Origin: an uncultured Opitutales bacterium
GTDB taxonomy: Bacteria > Verrucomicrobiota > Verrucomicrobiia > Opitutales > Intestinicryptomonadaceae
Assembly: GCA_900552245.1 (NCBI GenBank)
Contig: URYY01000057.1
Span: 1 to 12,631 of the forward strand
Reading direction: 5' to 3'
DNA length: 12,631 nucleotides
Below are positions 7,635-12,631 of the stretch, in pieces (the first letter of the stretch is position 1; each line of letters starts with the position of its first letter). The notes under the pieces are model-generated. The model saw only the letters and a program-made list of their open reading frames with translations, was not told the DNA's origin and searched no databases. The position numbers and the translations under genes were made by a program.

Positions 7635-7681
7635 ACCTTACCTAATGGCTTGCGACATTTCAAGCTTTTTTTTGTTTTTTT
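7635..7681 (-). promoter_or_regulatory. Candidate promoter with upstream A-tract for the secreted-protein gene
   Basis: On the minus strand, TTGAAA (7658-7663, five of six matches to the -35 consensus) is followed after 17 bases by TAAGGT (7635-7640, only three of six matches). Just upstream of the -35 are two A-runs, A7 and A8 split by one C (7666-7681), which resemble an UP element. The whole arrangement lies in the last codons of the RNase R gene. It would give a leader of about 50 bases. The weak -10 keeps confidence low. Confidence 0.3.
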
Positions 7682-9926
7682 GAGTGCTTTGGAGCGCAAA
7701 GTCTATCTGTCGCTTGTAAAGATCTACAGACTCGACGCAAACCCTTATCTTATCCCCTACCTTTATGACCTTTGAGGTTCTGCGCCCGCGCAGTGCGTTG
7801 CCGTCCGAATTTAGCCTGTAAATATCGTCCTTTAGCGCGTGCATGTGGACAAATCCAAAAGCCATAGACTCTGTCAGTTCCACAAAGAACCCATGCCCGG
7901 TAACCGACACCACAATTGCCTCAAAAGTTTCACCAGTTCCGATTTTTCTTCCAAAAAATTCCAAGAGCTTAACTTTGCGCGATTCCCTCTCGGCGCTAGT
8001 TGAGTTCTGCTCTGTCTTTGAAACCTGATTGGCAATTCTCTGCAAGTCCGCAACGCCGAGCACCCCGACTGCCCGTTTTGAAGCCCCCTCCATTCCGCGC
8101 TTCTTCATATAGAAATCCAGGCACCTGTGCACCGTTATATCCGCATAGCGGCGTATGGGAGATGTAAAGTGCGCGTAATAGTGCTTCGCCAAGCCGTAGT
8201 GACCGTCGCACGAAGCTCTGTACTCCGCCCTCTTTAAACTCTTTAAAAATTCGGTCTTTAGCAGGTAATTCTGGGGGTGATTTTCTATCTCTGCAAGAAC
8301 CTTCATAACCTCCCTGCGCCTAGTTAAGTCTCCGCAGGAAATATCAAACGAATCCAAAAACTCCCTGTACTCGTTTAGCCTCTCTTCATCGGGTTCGTCG
8401 TGCACGCGCGATATAAACGGAATGTGCGCATCAAAAAGCTCGCGCGCCACTGCCTCGTTTGCCGCCAGCATAAATTCCTCGACCAACTGGTGGCTTTCGT
8501 CGTACGTAACCTTTTCTATCTTTTGTGCATAGCCGTCGGCATCGCAAAATATTTTGTATTCGGGCATCTCCAAATCGAGCGCGCCGTTTCGCATGCGCTT
8601 TTTTCTGAGAGTTTCGGCCAGGCTCCACATCTGCCTTAAGACGGTCCGCAACTTAAGCAAAAATTCGTCGTCTAACTCTGCAAGGGGCTTGCCCGACGAC
8701 GCCGTCATGTAGCTTGCAGGCGGGCGCATCGCCCTTATCTTCTCCAGATCGTCCTCCTTTAAGAATGCGTAGGCCTGCTCGTAGCTCAAGCGCTTTGAGC
8801 TCCTAATCACGGAATTTGCAAATCTGACTCCCTTGCAGTCGCCGGAGGCGTCGTAACTTATAAATACGCTCTTTACAAGCCTATCCTCGTCCTCGACCAA
8901 ACTGCACAGGCCATTCGAGAGCTTAAACGGCAGCATGGGCAGCACCGTCCCGACTAAGTATGTGGAATTGCCTCGCTTTAGAGCCTCCTTGTCAAGCGCA
9001 CTCGACGGCTTCACATAGTAAGTGACATCCGCTATGTGCACCCCGACCTCCAAATACCCGTCCGCAGTGCGCTTAAACGACAAAGCGTCGTCAAAATCCT
9101 TCGCGTCGCTAGGATCTATGGTTATCACAAATTCATTGCGCAAATCCAACCTTCCGGCAATATCGCGCTGCGAGACGGAGTCGGCAATAGTCTCTACCTG
9201 GCTTAAGACCGCATCGGGAAATTCCGTCTCAAGCCCGTACTTTACGAGTATCGCCTTGTACTCCGACATCGGCGTGTGGCTCTTGCCCAAATTCTTCACT
9301 ATCTCTCCGGAGGGATTTATGTGCCTCTGGGTCCAATCAAAGAGGCTTACCACAACCTTGTCGCCATCGACAGGCTTGGGCTCGACTGCGCACTTTGAAG
9401 GGTCGGCCACTATTATATCGTAATAGAATTTTGGATCGTCCGCAACCACGTGCCAAAAGTTCATGGAGCGCTTGAGAGTTCCTATAACTACATTCTTTGC
9501 GCGCTCCGTAACGCGTATGACCCTTGCGTGCAACCCGTACGCCCTGTCGCGGCGCCTGCGCCCGCCACCGCGCTCGTCTATGATTCTCGCCAAGACTCTG
9601 TCGCCATTTAGCGAAACTCCGGTATCCTCGCGGCGCACCGCAACTTCGCTGCCGCTATCAAGCTCTATATAAGCCGCGCCGCTCTGCTTAAAGCGTATCA
9701 CGCCGGCCACCAGGCCTATATCTTTTGATATGCAAAATTTACCCCCCTTTACATGGGCAATCTCACCGCTTTTTACCATTTCTGCGAGGGTCCGCTTAAA
9801 GGCGCCCAAATCGCTCTTTGAAACGTTTAACAAGGCTGCGAGCTCCCGCAGGCCCGACGGAGAATACTCTCTCGACTTCAGGGCGTCTATTATTTCTCGA
9901 CGCAATTTTTCGTTCTTTATCTTCAT
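7638..9926 (-). CDS. rnr: Ribonuclease R
   Basis: RNase R is a processive 3'-to-5' exoribonuclease that degrades structured RNA and takes part in mRNA, rRNA and tmRNA-linked turnover. The protein is 762 aa (E. coli 813). Domains in order are an N-terminal winged-helix region (about 5-65), cold-shock/OB domains (about 70-215), the RNB catalytic domain (about 255-590) and an S1 domain (about 675-755). The catalytic acidic cluster is in TIDPSDAKDFDDA, with Asp271, Asp277, Asp279 and Asp280 matching E. coli 272, 278, 280 and 281. YYAHFTSPIRRYADITVH marks the end of RNB. A short Lys-rich tail (KNKKK) follows S1, as in other RNase R proteins but reduced. The start overlaps the stop of the HemX-like gene (ATGA) and lacks a clear Shine-Dalgarno, so coupling is likely. 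The tail is encoded by A-runs containing slippery heptamers. Confidence 0.97.
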   Translation of the reverse strand: MKIKNEKLRREIIDALKSREYSPSGLRELAALLNVSKSDLGAFKRTLAEMVKSGEIAHVKGGKFCISKDIGLVAGVIRFKQSGAAYIELDSGSEVAVRREDTGVSLNGDRVLARIIDERGGGRRRRDRAYGLHARVIRVTERAKNVVIGTLKRSMNFWHVVADDPKFYYDIIVADPSKCAVEPKPVDGDKVVVSLFDWTQRHINPSGEIVKNLGKSHTPMSEYKAILVKYGLETEFPDAVLSQVETIADSVSQRDIAGRLDLRNEFVITIDPSDAKDFDDALSFKRTADGYLEVGVHIADVTYYVKPSSALDKEALKRGNSTYLVGTVLPMLPFKLSNGLCSLVEDEDRLVKSVFISYDASGDCKGVRFANSVIRSSKRLSYEQAYAFLKEDDLEKIRAMRPPASYMTASSGKPLAELDDEFLLKLRTVLRQMWSLAETLRKKRMRNGALDLEMPEYKIFCDADGYAQKIEKVTYDESHQLVEEFMLAANEAVARELFDAHIPFISRVHDEPDEERLNEYREFLDSFDISCGDLTRRREVMKVLAEIENHPQNYLLKTEFLKSLKRAEYRASCDGHYGLAKHYYAHFTSPIRRYADITVHRCLDFYMKKRGMEGASKRAVGVLGVADLQRIANQVSKTEQNSTSAERESRKVKLLEFFGRKIGTGETFEAIVVSVTGHGFFVELTESMAFGFVHMHALKDDIYRLNSDGNALRGRRTSKVIKVGDKIRVCVESVDLYKRQIDFALQSTQKNKKKLEMSQAIR

Positions 9927-10729
9927 ACGTTTCTAAGTTCTATCGGAATCAATACCAAGATGGATGCGACAAACAAAATTATCGACAAAAGCGCGAAGGC
10001 GGACTCCCTTAAGCCCTTTCTAAACGACAGCCACAAAAGCCCGAGCATCGCCGCAAATAGTATGCTTGCCGCGGCAAATTTTACGCGCATAAAAATCCCG
10101 AAATCCGCAGCGCTTGCAGCCGCAAGGCCAAGCATTACCGATACCGCCATGGCAAGGCAGGCAAGCCCCAGAGAGCCCCTGGCGAGCCTGAAAGTCCTGG
10201 GAAGGGGCAGAGAATCCGGAGCAAGCGCATTTGAAGTGCGCTTCTTTAGCGCCCTAAGCTGGAGCATATACGCTCCGGAAAACATCGCACTAAGGCATAA
10301 AAACGCGTAGCTTAAGACCGCACTTACGGCATGCACTGCCGCCAAATCGGGGCTTGCAGCCTCGACGGATTCAAAGACCATCTTTGAGAACGAGGGGCAG
10401 AGCGCGGGCAGGAGCGCAAGCACCGCGGCAACCAGAATCGAGGCAGAACCCGCCATGCGCGCGCCCAAAACCGCCGATGCCGCAAAGTCTATCAATACTA
10501 TCGCCCAGGCAATCGATTCCGTTAGCTCGTACGAATTTGCAATCGGGACTCTGCCCGTGGAAAAGGCCAAGTAAGCCAGAGCGGCCGTGTGCAAAATAAA
10601 GCCGAGAACCGAAAAACACCAAAAGTACTTTAAGCCGAGAAATTTTCTCCTAAAGTGCGGCAGGCCGAATATCCACGCAAGAAAATACAGCAGGCTGGCC
10701 GGAATCAAAAGCAGATGCAATATATTCAT
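9923..10729 (-). CDS. HemX/CcsA-like cytochrome c assembly family membrane protein
   Basis: This 268-aa protein has about eight hydrophobic helices and belongs to the CcmC/CcsA/HemX family. Supporting marks are the His47 segment (GFILHTAAL), the following STGRVPIANSYELTES loop (about 57-72), and His133 before the SYAFLCLSAMFSGAYML helix. The tryptophan-rich heme-handling WWD loop of true CcsA/CcmC proteins is absent: the matching stretch (about 203-218) reads AAASAADFGIFMRVKF. That and its place after hemY and hemH favour a HemX-like role in heme biosynthesis or its control over heme export for cytochrome c. In Bacillus, HemX limits glutamyl-tRNA reductase; whether this one does is unknown. 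An AGGG lies 7 bases before the ATG. The gene overlaps hemH upstream and rnr downstream by ATGA. Confidence 0.8.
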   Translation of the reverse strand: MNILHLLLIPASLLYFLAWIFGLPHFRRKFLGLKYFWCFSVLGFILHTAALAYLAFSTGRVPIANSYELTESIAWAIVLIDFAASAVLGARMAGSASILVAAVLALLPALCPSFSKMVFESVEAASPDLAAVHAVSAVLSYAFLCLSAMFSGAYMLQLRALKKRTSNALAPDSLPLPRTFRLARGSLGLACLAMAVSVMLGLAAASAADFGIFMRVKFAAASILFAAMLGLLWLSFRKGLRESAFALLSIILFVASILVLIPIELRNV

Positions 10730-11652
10730 ATGTTCGCCCTGTAAAGTTTTTCGAGAATTTCAATCTGTGTGTCCGAGTCGTTGAGGCAGGGCACATATTC
10801 AAACTTCTCGCCTCCATTTTCCAGAAAAAATTTGCGAAGGTCTCTGTCTATTTCCAGAGTGGTCTCGGTGCAATCGCAAAAGAAGCCGGGGCAGACGAGC
10901 GCAAGCTTTTTAACCTTCCTCTTTAAAAGCGAAGCCACAACGTCGATTACCTTTGGAGAAGTCCAGCGCCCAAAGCGCATCACAGACTGCCAGGCCATCA
11001 GCACTTCCCTGTCGGGAAAAGCCTCTCTTATCGCGGCTGTGGTCGACTTGCAGTCGTCTATGTAGCTGTCGCAATTCAGGCTGTTTTTAGGTATTCCGTG
11101 GAAGCTCACCAGTATGCACTCGGCGGAGCTTGTGTATTTTCTTACAGAATCGCAAATTCCATCTAGATAGAACGGCTCGCGGCAATACTCCTTAACTATC
11201 TTATACGGCCCGCGCCCGCGCATTGCAGCCTCTATGGCGGCGACGGCAGGCTCGGTAGTTGCGCTTGCGCACTGCGGGTAAAGCACTATAAATAGTATCC
11301 CGCTCAGATCGCCCATCGGCCTTATTTTGCCGACTATGTCTGAAACTTTTGGGCTGCCGCAAACTCCGGCCCAATAGGTCTTAACCCCTGTTTTTCGGCT
11401 CAGGGCCGAGCATATATTGTCAAGGTAGTAGGCCGACTGCGTCTTGGAATTGCGGGAGCATAACTTCAACATTTCAAGAAAGCGCCCCGCCCTCTTCTTG
11501 GCAACCCTCTTTGCCAGAAAATTTCTAAGCAAATCCGGAAGCGGCACAACCGCCCTATCCGACAAAAATTCTCGCAAAAAATCCCTGCAAGACTCCTCCG
11601 AGAAATCTCTGGGTGAGCCCAAACTAACAAGAACCGTCGCGTCAAAACTCAT
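10726..11652 (-). CDS. hemH: Ferrochelatase HemH
   Basis: Ferrochelatase inserts Fe2+ into protoporphyrin IX to make protoheme, the last step of the protoporphyrin-dependent pathway. The 308-aa length fits the compact bacterial form. Key residues are His185 in the SFHGIP motif and Glu263 in CPGFFCDCTETTLEI, matching the metal-site His183 and Glu264 of the Bacillus enzyme. Other family marks are VSLGSPRD at the N-terminus, YWAG near 93-96, LYPQCASATT near 124-133, and WQSVMRFGRW near 221-230. Several Cys are present, but the protein ends before the C-terminal extension that carries the [2Fe-2S] cluster in some ferrochelatases. It overlaps hemY upstream and the HemX-like gene downstream by ATGA, which ties the two enzymes and the membrane protein into one expression unit. 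Confidence 0.96.
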   Translation of the reverse strand: MSFDATVLVSLGSPRDFSEESCRDFLREFLSDRAVVPLPDLLRNFLAKRVAKKRAGRFLEMLKLCSRNSKTQSAYYLDNICSALSRKTGVKTYWAGVCGSPKVSDIVGKIRPMGDLSGILFIVLYPQCASATTEPAVAAIEAAMRGRGPYKIVKEYCREPFYLDGICDSVRKYTSSAECILVSFHGIPKNSLNCDSYIDDCKSTTAAIREAFPDREVLMAWQSVMRFGRWTSPKVIDVVASLLKRKVKKLALVCPGFFCDCTETTLEIDRDLRKFFLENGGEKFEYVPCLNDSDTQIEILEKLYRANI

Positions 11653-12631
11653 CTGCTTATTTTCTTTGCCAACTCCAAGCCGTTTTCTATGCAGGAACTT
11701 ACGCCGACACCCCCACGGTATGCGCCCAACATATGCACAGTCGGGAACTCTCTCTCAAGCTCGCCCAACTGCTCCAAGACATCGGCATAGCCGACATTGT
11801 ACTGGGCTATGGCGTTTTTCCACCTAAATATCCGCTTAAACATTGGTTTTGCTGACTTGTCCAAACCCAGCAGCCTCTGCAAGTCAGACAGCGCAATTTC
11901 CTCGAGTTTTTCGTCTTCCAACTCGAAAAATTCCGGGTGGCGCATTCCGCCCATATAGCAAGTTAAAGTCGCGCACCCGTCGGGAGCCCTGCCCTCGAAA
12001 ACGCTCGACACAAAGAGGGCCCCGAGTATGCTAAATTGCCTTTCCTTCTCCGGCAGAAGCGCTCCAAAACCGTCCAGTTTGTGCGATATTTCTGACCTTC
12101 TAAAACCCATGGTAAAAGATATCACCGGCGCGTAAACGATATCGTCTAAGAATTCCATTTTAGAGGCCAGAGAACCCGGTATGGGCAGATTTTTTAAGTC
12201 TTTTGCAGGCACTGCGAACACTACTTCGTCAAACTGGTCGCAGTCCTCGCCGTGCTCGCAAACCCAACACACCCTCCAAGAGCCCATGTCGTAGTCTATG
12301 CTGACTATCTTAGCCCCGACAGTCAAATTGCCTTTTAACTCATCCGCCAGCCTTTCGACTAGCTCCGCCAGACCTTCTTTAAAGGAAATCATTATGGGCT
12401 TAAAGAAGTTGCCCGCCGCCCGCTTTTCCTTCATAGACTGCATTGCCCCCCTGATTATGGAGCCGTATTTTTGCTCCAAATTCCAAAATGGCGGGAATGC
12501 GTATTTTATTGAGAGCTTTTCCGGAGAGCCCCCATATATGCCGGCCATAAATGGATTCATTCCGTAATCCAAAGCCTCAACTCCGAGCCTATCTATGGTA
12601 AACTGCGCGACGCTGGGGTCCGAATCCGCAT
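11649..12631 (-). CDS. hemY: Protoporphyrinogen oxidase (HemY type), C-terminal part, cut by window edge
   Basis: The flavoenzyme oxidises protoporphyrinogen IX to protoporphyrin IX, the substrate of the next gene's product. The frame stays open to the window end, giving 326 residues; the N-terminal FAD-binding motif lies outside. The upstream part reads FTIDRLGVEALDYGMNPF followed by MAGIYGGSPEKLSI, which is the classic PPOX substrate-domain signature. It then continues with AFPPFWNLEQKYGSIIRG. Further on are the VVFAVPAKDL strand and, near the end, GAYRGGVGVSSCIENG, the C-terminal FAD-contacting motif of the family. The apparent start codons within the window (TTG or ATG near 12560-12572) are internal, not real starts. 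The stop overlaps the hemH start by ATGA. The class is the FAD-dependent, oxygen-linked type, not the short flavodoxin-like HemG of E. coli. Confidence 0.95.
   Translation of the reverse strand, partial: ADSDPSVAQFTIDRLGVEALDYGMNPFMAGIYGGSPEKLSIKYAFPPFWNLEQKYGSIIRGAMQSMKEKRAAGNFFKPIMISFKEGLAELVERLADELKGNLTVGAKIVSIDYDMGSWRVCWVCEHGEDCDQFDEVVFAVPAKDLKNLPIPGSLASKMEFLDDIVYAPVISFTMGFRRSEISHKLDGFGALLPEKERQFSILGALFVSSVFEGRAPDGCATLTCYMGGMRHPEFFELEDEKLEEIALSDLQRLLGLDKSAKPMFKRIFRWKNAIAQYNVGYADVLEQLGELEREFPTVHMLGAYRGGVGVSSCIENGLELAKKISR

Noticed and set aside
7580..7699. Upstream extension of the secreted-protein gene by 40 codons from a TTG, overlapping the end of rnr
   Set aside because: The extension would bury a good signal peptide and ribosome binding site inside the protein; the ATG at 7577-7579 explains both.
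9022..9423. 133-codon open frame on the plus strand opposite rnr
   Set aside because: It lies antisense to the conserved RNB domain and its sequence looks like a low-complexity Ser/Thr-rich shadow.
10726..11652. Possible [2Fe-2S] cluster in ferrochelatase because of the Cys-rich CPGFFCDC segment
   Set aside because: The protein ends soon after this segment and lacks the C-terminal Cys set known to bind the cluster; the Cys residues overlap the ordinary active-site motif.

Overview
The window holds twelve genes, all on the minus strand and tightly packed. The longest stretch without a gene is about 170 bases. There are no RNA genes, transposons, phage genes or CRISPR arrays that I can see. 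The content is core metabolism and housekeeping, so this looks like an ordinary chromosomal segment, not a mobile island. Gene content and protein style suggest a Gram-negative-type bacterium, perhaps from the Verrucomicrobiota or wider PVC group. The clues are a UppP with the variant PGTSRSMM motif and a long loop, and an amidohydrolase beginning DAHTHWYPP. This placement is tentative and comes from memory of protein families, not from a search.

Reading in the direction of transcription (high to low coordinates), the first block (12631 to about 7640) is a heme operon: the C-terminal part of protoporphyrinogen oxidase (cut by the window edge), ferrochelatase, a HemX/CcsA-like membrane protein, and RNase R. 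Each stop codon overlaps the next start codon as ATGA, so the four genes are probably translationally coupled. The first two gene products catalyse the last two steps of the protoporphyrin branch of heme synthesis.

The second block (7579 to 6789) is a single gene for a small secreted Ala/Thr/Asn-rich protein of unknown function. It has a good ribosome binding site, a candidate promoter inside the 3' end of the RNase R gene, and a strong intrinsic terminator.

The third block is aconitase (6669 to 4006), with its own leader and a candidate promoter.

The fourth block (3962 to 1) is a STAS-domain protein overlapping a membrane-anchored GAF-SpoIIE phosphatase, which looks like two thirds of a partner-switching module without its kinase. 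It is followed by the ybaB-recR pair, undecaprenyl-diphosphatase UppP, and the first 42 codons of a metal-dependent amidohydrolase.

I found no convincing new multi-gene system. The items most worth checking are the orphan STAS/phosphatase pair, the unrecognised secreted protein with its A-tract promoter region, the signal-peptide-like N-terminus and loop of UppP, and the two in-frame slippery heptamers at the end of the RNase R gene.
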